Shown: positions 21,820-32,284 of the stretch, piece after piece
How positions within the stretch are numbered: position 1 is the stretch's first letter
How the letters are laid out: each line of letters begins with the position of its first letter
The notes under the pieces: generated by a model
Told to the model about the DNA's origin: nothing
The model's input: only the letters and a program-made list of their open reading frames with translations
Database searches by the model: none
Assembly: GCF_029784165.1 (NCBI RefSeq)
Contig: NC_073694.1
Location: 75,163,411-75,227,410, forward strand
From: Wyeomyia smithii
Taxonomy: Eukaryota > Arthropoda > Insecta > Diptera > Culicidae
Direction of reading: 5' to 3'
DNA length: 64,000 nucleotides
Position numbers and translations under genes: made by a program

Positions 21820-22822
21820 ATGATTAAAAACTATATAAGACTATTAAAAGCAGTGGGACCTCGATCCTTTATAGGACCATTTAAAAAGTATGCCTCCAGT
21901 TCGGTGAATACCAATGCGGTGTCGCAGAACTACTGCATGAGGCTCGTTAGGTGAGCATTATTTCGCATTTACCGTAATGTCATAATAGTTTGCTTTAAAA
22001 TTTGCGTGTAGACAACACGATAAAGAAAACTTTCTGTGTACACTACTTATGAAAAATCCCGAACGTCGGCACGCTATGGCAATTCGAGCTTTTAACGTGG
22101 AAATCGCTCGCATAACTAGTACCGTCACTGATGACAAAATCGGTCAAATGCGACTCAAATTCTGGGATGATGCAATTACTAGTCTTTATAAAACAGATTC
22201 CAAGTCTGTTCCGGATCAGCCAGTAGTAAGGGAAATTAAGAAAGCCATCGATGATCATAAGCTCACAAAGCGATACTTTCAACGCATTATCAGTTCACGG
22301 TTGAATGCTAACTTACGCTTCCTCACAGTCAAACAATTAGAAGATTACGTTGAAGACTCTGTTTCGACAGTATTATATTTGTTATTGGAAATTCATGGAA
22401 TCAAGAACGTCCATGCCGATCACTTAGCGTCTCATCTGGGCAAGGCTCAGGGAATAACAAATTTACTACGATCTATTCCTCGTCAGGAGCGAAGGCATGT
22501 TGTTCCAATACCACAGGATATTCTCATGCAACATGGCGTAAGTCAAGAACGAATATTACGAAATCGCAAGGATGATAAAGGAGTTGAGGAAGTTGTTTTT
22601 CATATGGCAGGGACAGCTCATCAGCACCTAGAGAAAGCTCGGAATTTGTTACCTTCGGTGCCAAAGCAGGCGAAATCTGTATTTCTACCCGGTGTGGTAA
22701 TTGGACGTTTTTTAGAACGTTTAAGACAAGTTAACTTTCATCTTGCTGATACAAGCTTGCATCGAAGCGATACCTTATTGCCTATATCTTTATACTGGAA
22801 CAATTTTCGAGGAAAATTTTAG
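21820..22822 (+). CDS. NDUFAF6: NDUFAF6-like mitochondrial complex I assembly factor
   Basis: Exons 21820-21950 and 22012-22822 join across a 61-bp GT-AG intron (GTGAGC to CGTGTAG) to give 313 aa, close to the usual length of this family. The first 45 residues (MIKNYIRLLKAVGPRSF...) are basic and hydroxylated, like a mitochondrial targeting peptide. The rest is a squalene/phytoene-synthase-like fold protein with MRLKFWDDAI (about 91-99), YVEDSVSTVLYLLLEIHGIK (about 156-175) and HADHLASHLGKAQGITNLLR (about 178-197). These are the hallmark blocks of NDUFAF6 (sicily in Drosophila). The family has lost synthase activity and helps assemble the ND1 module of complex I in mitochondria. The ATG at 21820 is the first in frame. 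The gene is intact. A transposon end with TATCGATA motifs lies about 180 bp upstream. Confidence 0.92.
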
Positions 22823-23070
22823 TTTCAGATACAGTTGGATAATACTTTAAAAAATAGTGATATTTTAGTATCTTAATGAAGATAAAGGTAAAAAAATAAA
22901 CCAAATTAGTATACCTTACGAAGTAATTATATTACCTCATTATACCCTATAATAAGACGTTAAAAGGGTAAGGTGATTATGTTCATTAACATATGTGTAT
23001 CTATATTCCCTGCTCGAGTGTTATCAACCTAAAGAAATATTCAAACAAACCGCAGTACTGTTTTTATAAC
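22823..23070. other. NDUFAF6 3' flank
   Basis: AT-rich, with an AATAAA at about 22895 that could end the NDUFAF6 transcript. Nothing else recognised. Confidence 0.4.
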
Positions 23071-24695
23071 AATTTTGTTGCATAATGTTTTAAGCATAGA
23101 GCCAGCAATTCCCTACACATGGGTGGAGGACTTGACGGTGATTCGTCAAGCCGATTTCCAAACACAAAGCTTAATTAAAAATTACAATATAAATAACATT
23201 ATAATAATAACATGATAGTAACAATTTAACAATTTATTGAGATCAACACAATAATTGCAATTCGCTTTTTTTTTTTTTTGATTACGCTTGATTTATCACA
23301 CCGCCGGTTATAGTTTCGCATGACCTAACAAAACTAAATACTGGCGGGGTCTGTAGGGCTTAATCGAGGTTTATACTAACCCTAAAACCACTAACAAAAC
23401 CTCGTGACTAACGATCACCCATTGCACTCATATAATGTAGCATTACTAACCCTTCTCACTTCTCTGACAACTACTACTACTATTACTCTCATTATTATTA
23501 TTTTTCTATATATACATGTGTGTATGCATATGTTTTATTATAATTATTATTTCGCGAATTTATTTGTTCCCAGTGTCAATCCCAGTTGCGATCTAATGGC
23601 AATTTCTTTATTCCACCCAGCTCACCCACTTTCGCTTGATTTTGACGCAGTATCGACCCGGCGTGTTGCCCAAAGCGCACCGTAAATTTGTCAGTTTCAA
23701 TCCACCGTCGCACGTGCTTAGTTCATAAACAATTATCTGGCATCTCTTTCTTACTTGCGTTCTAAATCGTGATGCCATTTCTTTATTCTTGGGTAGACTT
23801 GCACTGACCCTGTGGAATAAAAAAAATTGCTTTAACTGTTGTCATAACGATTCTATTCCGATTTGATTCAACCTATTATTATGCAGTTGGCACCCTGAAA
23901 TGGATAGTTGCGCAGCGAATGTTGAGCCAGTTTTGGCGCACCAATACATGAGTTCTGAATGTAGACAACTGCCTAGCATCTCTTTAGATTACGTCGTGAG
24001 TCGTATCGTATCGTTTCATTATTCCAGGTGTTGGCACTGACCCAGTGGAGTGGATAAATTCGCTATCAGTTATACGTTTTTGGTAGAATGAATTTCATTA
24101 GGTGGTGGTATATGTTGACGGTCTGAATGTGGATGTATGTGACAGTACTTTTCGGCTTTGCCATTAACCATTCCCATTCTTTTTTTTTTCTCTTTTTTTT
24201 GCGGTTGCGAGACAAAATGCTTAATAGATCACCAGAACAACCGAAAGAACCATGGCAAGCATAGCAGTAACGCGGACGGACTTGCATGGGATATGTCGAA
24301 AGGTGCGACCGAGGATGAGAACACGGCATAAATGAGAGCAACAGACGCAACGACCACAAGTAAGACAGCCGGCATTGATATCGATGCAATGAGGCCTTGG
24401 AACAACAAAGGTATAGTCAACTCTGTGGTGAGTAAGGTGATACGAACCGGTAACAACAGGTACGTTCCCCATTTACAACACATAACTGCCGTTGAAACCT
24501 TCAGTCCAGAGTAAATTCGCTCACATGTGCCCGATTGGTCGCCAGCGACTGTTGCGTCATGAATTGCTCCTGGAGGTTTTGACATTATAACCTGGGCCTA
24601 GTGCAGAAGTAATTCGCTTACGGCGACCAGCTAGACAACCCACCCTAAGAAGAAGAATTTTGTTGCATAATGTTTTAAGCATAGAGCCAGCAATT
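23071..24695. repeat. 1545-bp segment between perfect 40-bp direct repeats
   Basis: Forty bases beginning AATTTTGTTGCATAATGTTT and ending AGCATAGAGCCAGCAATT occur at 23071-23110 and again at 24656-24695. The sequence between, 23111-24655, has no inverted ends. If an insertion, the target duplication is unusually long. The minus-strand start (TTCTTCTTCTTAGGGTGGG, 24655) is pyrimidine-rich and is followed after about 70 bp by an ATG-led ORF, as in a retrocopied transcript, but no poly(A) tail is found at the other end. A poly(T) run at 23264-23278 is internal. Confidence 0.6.
24229..24585 (-). CDS. Unrecognised 118-codon ORF with hydrophobic C-terminal half
   Basis: The ORF starts at a true ATG (24585), reading MSKPPGAIHDATVAGDQSG. 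It then has two or three hydrophobic segments (about residues 48-60 and 63-92, with AVLLVVVASVALIYAVFSS) and ends LPWFFRLFW. It could be a membrane protein or a decayed copy of one. It lies in a segment bounded by 40-bp direct repeats, and its leader begins with an oligopyrimidine stretch. I do not recognise the family and cannot exclude a chance frame. Confidence 0.3.
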   Translation of the reverse strand: MSKPPGAIHDATVAGDQSGTCERIYSGLKVSTAVMCCKWGTYLLLPVRITLLTTELTIPLLFQGLIASISMPAVLLVVVASVALIYAVFSSSVAPFDISHASPSALLLCLPWFFRLFW

Positions 24696-25223
24696 TATTA
24701 TTCGATTAAAATTTACCTTTCTATAATAGACATCTCACGGTTGACATATGGTGAGATGATTACCTTCATGACTTTAATATTTTGTGTTTAATGGTATTGA
24801 AAAAATATGCTCATTTTGAACGTCTAATGTATATGTATTATAATAAGCGGGCACGCCATTTGGAACATCACTACGTTGAAAGCAGTCATTGAGAAGTATG
24901 GTTTTAGGAACTTTCGCGTGTCATTCAAGCAGTTGGACACATTCAACTTTATGCAAGTAGGTACGACTTCATTCAAGTCAGATTCCTTTAGACTTCGTTC
25001 AATGCAACTGTTCAATTGGGTTCTACTGGCCTTTTTATACTATTTTCTTGTTTATTGTGTCATTAAACCTTTAACATACATACATATCATGCATGCATAT
25101 TAGAATTCCTCAACGGCAGATAATGACAAGGTTTCGTCTGCCCCTGCTTTCCTTATCGCAAAATATGTTGGATCAATGATTATAATTTATTGATTTTTCA
25201 GCTGGCGGGATCTATTTCAATAT
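24696..25223. other. Intergenic, nothing recognised
   Basis: AT-rich sequence between the direct-repeat segment and the zinc-finger gene. Two short overlapping ORFs on opposite strands (24824-25103) look like shadows with no domain. Confidence 0.4.
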
Positions 25224-26556
25224 TTAATCAGATGTATCTTTACAAGTTTTTTGTAGTATAGAGACATGCGCTGGTAATGTTACGGAGTGTGATTTTTTCA
25301 AATGTGATCTCAAATTGGTAACGTACTGCGACTGAAAGTTGCAGAGTGAACAGCGAAACAGTTTATGTTCATCTCGAATGTGCTTATTTCTTGTTGATAC
25401 ATTATGGAAAAGTTTCAAACAATGTTGACACAGGTGACTGCTTCTGGTGTGAACTAGTAGGTGATATGGCGCAGAAAACGCTTTAGGACAATGGGTGCAG
25501 TAGAATATATTTTTGGAATCATTTCGATCGACGTCTTCTTCACTGCGAATTGGACAAGATGTAGAAATTGTAGCGCCTTTTACATGAAGTACATGTTTCT
25601 CCCGGTTTTCCTCTTTTTCAAAAACATAACTTGGAATAATCAAAGTTTTTTCCAAACGATTGCTAACAGAGTTATGTTCTTGCTTTATCCTTTTTGGTGT
25701 AGAACAAGTCATCGTTGTAGAATCTGTACGCTTCTCTTTAACAGAACTTAAACGACTATTGCTGACTGTCACATGGCGTAAAATGTTACTCACTTGGTTC
25801 GTTAATTTAAAGCGAGGTTTGGCATGATAAACCTTATTATTCATTTGTTTCGTATTCATACCATCATTTTTCTGTATCAGTTTGTTTGCCGGAATCTGTT
25901 TCAAATTTCCATTGTGGCTCAAACGTGAGTTGAAATCTGCAAACTGTTGTGTGATGTCCGATTTACTTTTATCCTGCTGCAGATAGTCTATATTTTGACT
26001 ATGTTTGCTGGTTGTTAGGTCCCTGTGCAGCAAAATTTCGGCATCCTGTACTTTTTTACGAAAAAGATAGCATTGCACTAGCTGTCTGTGGCAATTTTCA
26101 CACAACATCATTGGTTCAATATTTATTTCTGATTGAGAAACCTAAAACGGTTGTAGAAATTACTTAGAAAGTGTATTCAAATTTGAAATTTATTCATACA
26201 TATTTGAAATTCATTTTTTTTCAAAAGTTTTTCAAAAAGTTTTTTTATATTTGAGTTGTCCATCAAACGGCTAAGACCAATGTTGATTCATCTCGCCGAA
26301 CATAAAGGTTTCAGGTTTATAAATAGTGTTGGTGAACAAAAGTTAGTGCTTGCATTACTTTTACCTTAAACTGACTGAAGCAATTGAGTGCATCGACAAT
26401 TGAGACAGCACTTTTACTAGATCCCTGGTGGCAAAGTTGTCCTGTGATTGCCAATGGAATTCGTCCTCCTAGCCAATCTTTGAAGATATTGTAATTACCC
26501 TTTTCCAAGCAAATTCTGCACATCCATGGTTTAAGCGTCACAACTTCAATTTCCAT
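25224..26556 (-). CDS. ZAD-C2H2 zinc-finger protein
   Basis: Exon 1 (26556-26365) and exon 2 (26141-25224) join in phase 0 across a 223-bp intron (GTAAAA to CGTTTTAG) to give 369 aa. The N-terminus is a zinc-finger-associated domain (ZAD) whose four Cys are C13 and C16 (CRIC, exon 1) and C78 and C81 (CENC, exon 2), with the domain spanning the intron. A long basic, Ser/Lys-rich linker follows (about 105-270). Three C2H2 fingers are at about 279-300 (CTHCPKAFSAPYHLLVH), 302-324 (CQHCLKLFHNVSTRNKH) and 326-349 (CSLCNFQSQYVTNLRSH). ZAD proteins are an insect-expanded family of DNA-binding, dimerising nuclear factors. I cannot name an orthologue. The ATG at 26556 is the first in frame; upstream codons are open but lack ATG. 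Confidence 0.85.
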
Positions 26557-26728
26557 TTCCCGACGGCACTTTCTTAAAAAAAAACTTCTAGCAAGTGAAT
26601 TATCAAACAATTATTTTGGATGAAAATACCCGATAAAAACAAGACCTTTTTTTTGAACACCAAATGGTTTTTGGTTTAAAAATTTAACGGCGTGAGGACA
26701 TGGAACGAAAAGAAAAATGTACTAGAAA

Positions 26729-27008
26729 CAGTGATGCCAGATATTTTTGAAAAATGTCTGCAACTGCTCGAAAAACCGAAAAAATCTGGTGGAAATCTGA
26801 AAAAATCTATCCGATATTGGAAAAAATTTCGCTCGCGCAGGCAAAAGTCTGCGAAAATCTGCACACATTTTGAGAAAATCTGCGCCAATATAAGGAGACA
26901 CTGACAAAAATCTGCAGAAACTATGGAAATATCTGCGAAGCAATAAAAATCTGCACAGACACTAAAAATCTGCGTTTTGCAGACAAATCTGCACATCTGG
27001 TTTCCCTG
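26729..27008. mobile_element. 280-bp hAT-like MITE, CAGTGATGCCAGAT ends, AAATCTGC-rich
   Basis: The ends are CAGTGATGCCAGAT and inverse ATCTGGTTTCCCTG. The body is many loose copies of AAAATCTGC. An inverted relative lies at 31868-32138 with CAGGGATACCAGAT and ATATGGCATCTCTG ends. A clear 8-bp duplication is not preserved here. Confidence 0.6.
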
Positions 27009-27945
27009 AAACCAACAACCGTTTCATTATTTTGTTGACCATACAAAAGGTTTGTGAACCACCAGTTAAAAATCACTGTGATAAAGCAACTTTGAAGCAT
27101 TCTCAATTCATTGTTTAGTTAGGAATACCATCCGTCCTGATTTAGCAGGACATGTCCTGATTTTGAGACCCTTTTGGGGTGCCTGATTTATTTTTCACAT
27201 TTAAGCATTTGTTCTGATTTTTCTGAATGATACCGGATCTTCAGAAATATTTAAAATTGCTCAGTACTTTTATCTTGACTCCGGAAAAAAAATTTCGAAC
27301 GAATTTTTTCTTTGGTTTTATCTTGACGAGAGAAGTTTTCTAGTTGTTGAAACCGTTAAACACCTGGCAATAGTGGGTTTTAATTAGAAAAAAATACCTG
27401 CTTTTTCCTAGACTAATCGATGACCTACCTGTCAGTAGGCGCTTCGTATTTTTTCTAAAATCTCTCCGATTTTTCTTTGATTTTTTTATTGAAAAATGAG
27501 GTACTTTTTTTTAAATTTTTACTAACTGGCAAGTAGTGCACAAAGTGACACTTCTGCTGCTAGAAAATATAACCCTGGTTCACGTATTATGATAGGGATG
27601 CCAAATGTGAAGACATGTCCCAATCTCGAAGACATTAAAGCACCGACAAACTGACATGAATCCTTGAACAAAAATGTACGATTATTCTGCTCAAAAATTC
27701 AAATCTAACTACGTTACAACACTAGCGCCACACATACTTGGGTTCGCGCAACAACTCTATCGTACTACAGATGACCAGAGATGCCAGATGTGAAGGCTTG
27801 TCTTTATTTGGAAGACATTTGAGCTCGTATGAAGACGTGAAAGCCTACCCGCATCTACTATATAAAAATGGAATTCCGTAACGCTTGGTCTTATTGATAT
27901 TATTCCCTCAGTCTCTGAGGTGTACAGTAATCATCATAATTTTGA
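27009..27945. other. Intergenic, scattered repeat fragments
   Basis: Fragments with CCTGATTT repeats (27130-27250). Two partial copies of a GATGCCAAATGTGAAGACATG type MITE end lie at about 27595 and 27778. No gene. Confidence 0.4.
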
Positions 27946-29490
27946 ATTTTGAATCGTTCTAAACCAAAAATAATAAGCAGTGACATGTAGGTTTTTCAAC
28001 ATGAAAATGTTCACTGATGTTCAGGAAAGACATTTGAGAAAAATAATGGGTATCTAATCACTAAAACTTGAGATATTATTCACAAAACTACGTAAAACAT
28101 GCAAAATTTTGACTTTCTGTGCTAAATTTGCCTCTAAATCAAAATTCAAAGCGAGAACATATGATTCTTTTTTCACTAAAATGTTTGTTAATGTTCAGGA
28201 AAGACATTTGAGGAAAAATAATTAGTATCTGATCACTAAAACTTGAAATATTATTCACAAAACTACGTAAAACATGCAAAATCATGACTTTTTATACTTA
28301 ATTCGTCTCCAAATCAAAATTCAAAGCGATGACATGAGATTCTTTTTTCATTAAAATGTTCGTTGATGTTCAAGAAATACATTTGAGATAAAATAATAGG
28401 TATCTAATTACTAAAACTTGAGATATTATTCACAAAACTACGTAAAACATGCAAAATTTTGACTTTCTATGCTAAATTTACCTCTAAATCGAAATTCAAA
28501 GCGATGACATATGGTTCTTTTTTTGAATTAAATGTTTGTTAATGTTCAGGAGAGACATTTGAGGAAAAATAATTAATATCTGATTACTAAAACTTGAGAT
28601 ATGATTCACAAAACTACGTTTAACATGCAAAATCATGACTTTTTATATTTAATTCGTCTCCAAATCAAAATTCAAAGTGATGACATGTGATTCTTTTTCC
28701 ATTAAAATGTTCGTTGATGTTTAAAAAAGACATTTAAGAAAAAATAACAGGTATCTGATTACTAAAACTCAAGATATTATTCACAAAACTACGTGAAACA
28801 TGCAAAATCATGACTTTTATGCTGAATTTACCTCTAAATCAAAACTCGAAGCAGTGATCTGTGATTTTTACTATGATAAAATGTTCGTTGTGTTTAGAAA
28901 AGATATTTGAGGGAAAAATAATAGGTTCTGATTATTTGAAATTTAAATATTTTCCGCAAAACCACATGAAAAATGCAAAACCATGCAAAAATAATTTTTA
29001 AGGCTCAATTTGTCTCTAAATCAGAATTCAAAGCGATGACACGTGATTTTTTTCAATAAAATGTTCGTTGATATTCAGGAATGATATTCGAGAAGAAATA
29101 ATAGTTATTTGATAACTGAAAATAGGGATATTATTCACAAAACTAAGTAAAACATGAAATATCATGAATATTTTGGCTCAATTTGACCCTAAATCCAAAT
29201 TCAAAGCTATGATATATGTTTTTCCCATTAAAATGTTTGTTTATGTCCAGGAAAGACTTTTGAGTAAAAATAACAGATTTTTGATTACTGAAAATTGAGA
29301 TAATAATCACAACACTACGTTAAACAAGCAAAATCATGAATATTTGAACTTAATTTGCCTCTAAATCGAAATTCAAAGCTATGATATGTAATTGTTCTTC
29401 ATTGAAATGTTTGTTAATGTTCAGGAAAGGCATTTGAGGAAAAATAATAGGTATCTTATTGCTAAAAGTTGAGATATTACTTTAAAAACT
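27945..29490. repeat. Tandem satellite, period about 175 bp, about nine monomers
   Basis: The phrase TTATTCACAAAACTACGTAA recurs with the starts of CACAAAACTA at 28081, 28256, 28431, 28607, 28782, about 28954, 29136, 29308 and about 29482, which is a spacing of 172-182. Each monomer also has AAAATGTTCGTTGATGTTCAGG and CTCTAAATCAAAATTCAAAGC. Early monomers are more alike than the last three. AT-rich, no coding. The period is close to one nucleosome repeat. Confidence 0.9.
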
Positions 29491-30650
29491 ACGTAAGTTT
29501 GAAGATGATTTTCAGCATACAGGAAAACACATTAAAATACTCTTTTTGAAATTTATATATATTATACATATAATACATGCAAAATTTTGAATTTTTGAGC
29601 ATGAGCTCAATTCGCCTGTAAATTAATTTTTTTTTCAATAAAATGTTCGTTGTTCCTTCAACATCTGCAAATATTTTCTCGCAGAAGAATTTATGTTTTA
29701 ATTTGGTGCGAGTCGAGCAGATAAAAATTACATTTCTGATGTTTTCGTAGTTTTGTGAATAGTAACACATTACGGGATTCGAAATACTTTTTTACTTCTA
29801 CCAAAACTAGATCTTGGGACATTTGGCTAGAGGAAAGGCCGCATTTCATTGGCTTTATCTATTTTTTTAATTTCTAGGTAGTTATGTGGATTAAAACGTT
29901 AACTTCTTCTCAGACGTGTTCCTTGGACACCAACAAACATTTTCGTTATAAAAATTCACATGTTATCTCTTTAGATATGATTATAGAGGATAACTAAGCA
30001 TGAATGGTCACGCTAAATTCTTCTTACTTTAATTTCTTTCTTCTAAAAGTTACATAAAAAGAGGTTTTACTGTGAACGATTGACGAATATCCGGTTATCA
30101 CCCGAGTGTGATATATTCGGAACTGGGATGACCCCACATAACATTTTCCACACTTCTGGTTTCAGGCAAATTATCTTAAGTGGTATTTGGCCAACCATTT
30201 CAATACTTCCGAAACTTCCGAACTCCATACGTCAATTTGAAATCCGAAATGGCGACTTCCAGTTTCTGTAAAACATCCCCAAATCACAAAATGCAATCCA
30301 ATATGGGTATTTCCGTTCTGTGCGATCTCAGAATGTTAAAGTACTTAAAGTGATGATGGACGTATAAGATGTGAAATATTTTTGAAGTTAGTTGTGCTAA
30401 TATTGCAATGAGTTATAAAAAATGATTCCTAATTTTGAAACTTTTGATCCCGAGTATCGCCGGGAACGTTCAACTAGTATTTAATAACCATAAACGAATG
30501 ATAATCCATATGGTTTAACGATAGCCCATACAGTCGTGACTATATCCCGAACTAGTTGTTAGGCACGTTTTATGGTTATTGATTATGCGGGTAATAGTCG
30601 GCGAATTAGTTGAACACAATTTAGTGTATTTACTATGATGTTTGGTAACT
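29491..30650. other. Satellite remnant and one fragment of the 61-63 kb repeat family
   Basis: 29570-29660 contains one more decayed satellite piece (GCAAAATTTTGAATTTTTGAGC, TAAAATGTTCGTTG). At 30085-30330, AAATGGCGACTTCCAGTTTC and CAATCCAATATGGGTATTTC match the array at 61430-63030. The minus-strand ORF 29489-29770 is low complexity and looks like chance. 30480-30620 holds short inverted bits around GACTATA/CGAACTAGTT without clear ends. Confidence 0.5.
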
Positions 30651-30654
30651 TTAA

Positions 30655-31130
30655 AAATTTCAGTAGAGATGTGTTCATGGAGGTTGTGTACCTGCGCAGC
30701 CCTGTGTTTGTCTCGTTCCCACTCGAAAAATGCAGAATTGATTTTGTAAACAACTTTTTGACAGTTTCTTAAGGAATTTTGTTATGGGCTCGAGTAGAGC
30801 CGCGATGAAGAAAATTCATTCCGTTCATTTTCGTCAAGCAGTTGATGTGGGGCAAAGAGTACCAAAAAAATCGCCAGTGTTACGTATGTCTAAGTCTTTG
30901 CTAGCACACATACATGTATGTGGTTCTTTACAATAGCAAGGCAGCATTTTTCGAGTGGAACGAGACAAATGCAGGGCTGCGCAGGTAAACCGCCTTCATA
31001 AACTACTCAAACAGTGATTTTACTCAGAGTGTGGTACCATTCGAGCAGTTCATTTTGTACCAACTTTTTTGGAAGATTTCTTCCTGAGTGTTACGTATGT
31101 CTGATGTGTGTGATATTATGGTTTCACCAC
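30655..31130. mobile_element. Two degraded copies of the CCACATACATAAG MITE family
   Basis: 30655-30920 has the family body (CTGCGCAGCCCTG, CTCGTTCCCACTCGAAAAATG, GGGGCAAAGAGTACC) ending GTGTTACGTATGTCTAAG. 30935-31122 is the opposite orientation (CGAGTGGAACGAGACAAATG, GTACCAACTTTTTTGGAAG, GAGTGTTACGTATGTCTGATG). Both are older and more diverged than the cluster at 38.9-46.8 kb. A lone right end is at 31340-31391. Confidence 0.65.
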
Positions 31131-31447
31131 GCTTTACTATTGACTAAAATGAAACACTTTCTAAGCAACGCAAGAATCGCATTGAAGAGAATTTTTCCTG
31201 CTGAAAATGCAGAACATTTATGCATATATTTGTAAAACTCACTTTGCATGACCACGTCAATGTTCAATCCAGCACCTTATCGCACTTTTTCCATATCCGC
31301 ATTCAGGGCTGGCGGTTCATGTGGGTAGTATGGGTAGTAGTACTTTTTTGGAAGATTTCTTTCTGAGTGTTACGTATGTCTTATGTATGTGGTAAATGTC
31401 TTCCATTTGAAGACATGTCTTCCAATCTGGCATTGCTGCTTGAAACA

Positions 31448-31619
31448 TCAATATCAATATTAAAAACTCCATACAAATTTTTACCCAAAATTATGTATTC
31501 GCATTTTATTGAGCTGTTGCGTTGTTTCCACCAATTTTTATGCGTATTATTTACCTAAACCAGTGAAAACATTCAGATTTACGTAAATTTACGTTGTTTT
31601 TACGTGTTCACTTGGTAAT
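31448..31619. repeat. Fragment of a repeat also present inverted at 45665-45830
   Basis: ATATTAAAAACTCCATACAA, TTTACCCAAAATTATGTATT and TTTACGTAAATTTACGTTGT are the inverse of the sequence at 45665-45830. There the element runs to 45967 with ends resembling CACAAAGAAAATATTACCAAG and CTTGGGTATTTTTATTTTTCTGTG. Here the copy is cut by the next MITE. Confidence 0.55.
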
Positions 31620-31620
31620 A

Positions 31621-31839
31621 TGGTCGGCGTGCGACCAGACCGAACCAAGCGCCATTTTTTTGAAAATTGAGTTTTTAACACTAGTGGATAGTAAAATTGA
31701 TAATCTATCTTTCATGAAGAAACGTAATCATTTGAACAGTTGCAGCTTGCAGAAAGCATACGGGGTGAGTAAACTTCGATCGCCGATTACTCGAAATAAT
31801 GTTTTTGGCGCTTGGTTCGGTCTGGTCGCACGCCGACCA
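31621..31839. mobile_element. 219-bp MITE with 36-bp near-perfect inverted repeats and TA duplication
   Basis: TGGTCGGCGTGCGACCAGAC, continuing CGAACCAAGCGCCA, is mirrored exactly at the right end (TGGCGCTTGGTTCGGTCTGG to GCCGACCA). TA flanks both sides. The inverted repeats contain a smaller hairpin (GGTCGGCGTGCGACC). It is probably a Tc1/mariner-type MITE; the intact long arms suggest recent movement. Confidence 0.8.
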
Positions 31840-31867
31840 TATGTCCTTTGTGTGCAGAAGTTATCGG

Positions 31868-32138
31868 CAGGGATACCAGATGAGCAGATTTGTCTGTTCA
31901 ACGCAGATTTTCAGAGTTCGTGTGCAGATTTTTATTGATTCGCAGATATTTGCCGATTTTCAATAGTTTCTGCTGATTTTTTCTCATAATTTCCTTATAT
32001 TTGCGCAGACTTTCTCAAAATGTGTGCAGATTTTTGAAGACTTGGTGAGCAATTTTTTTCAACTTTTTTAAAAATTTCAAGCAGATTCTTCCTGTTCGAG
32101 CAGTTGAAGATATTTTATAAAAGCATATGGCATCTCTG
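31868..32138. mobile_element. 271-bp hAT-like MITE, inverse relative of 26729-27008
   Basis: The ends are CAGGGATACCAGAT and inverse ATATGGCATCTCTG. The body has GCAGATTT repeats, the reverse complement of AAATCTGC in the 26.7-kb copy. The flanks GTTATCGG and GATAACGG agree only partly as an 8-bp duplication. It lies about 150 bp upstream of the ACAD9-like ATG. Confidence 0.6.
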
Positions 32139-32284
32139 GATAACGGATGACATTTGGATTGATGGAATTGAATAACAAGACAATATTCACGCTACATGTT
32201 TCTGGTAGATTGAGGAATTTGAATTTAAAAATTTCAAAAACGTCAGGTTATTCACTAGTAAAGTAGCTACCAAACTCAGTCACA

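Noticed and set aside
29489..29770. 93-codon minus-strand ORF after the satellite
   Set aside because: Low-complexity Lys/Ile/Tyr-rich translation of AT-rich repeat sequence, with no domain and no gene context.
31594..31938. 114-codon plus-strand ORF
   Set aside because: It runs through two adjacent MITEs, including the perfect inverted repeats of 31621-31839, so the frame is accidental.
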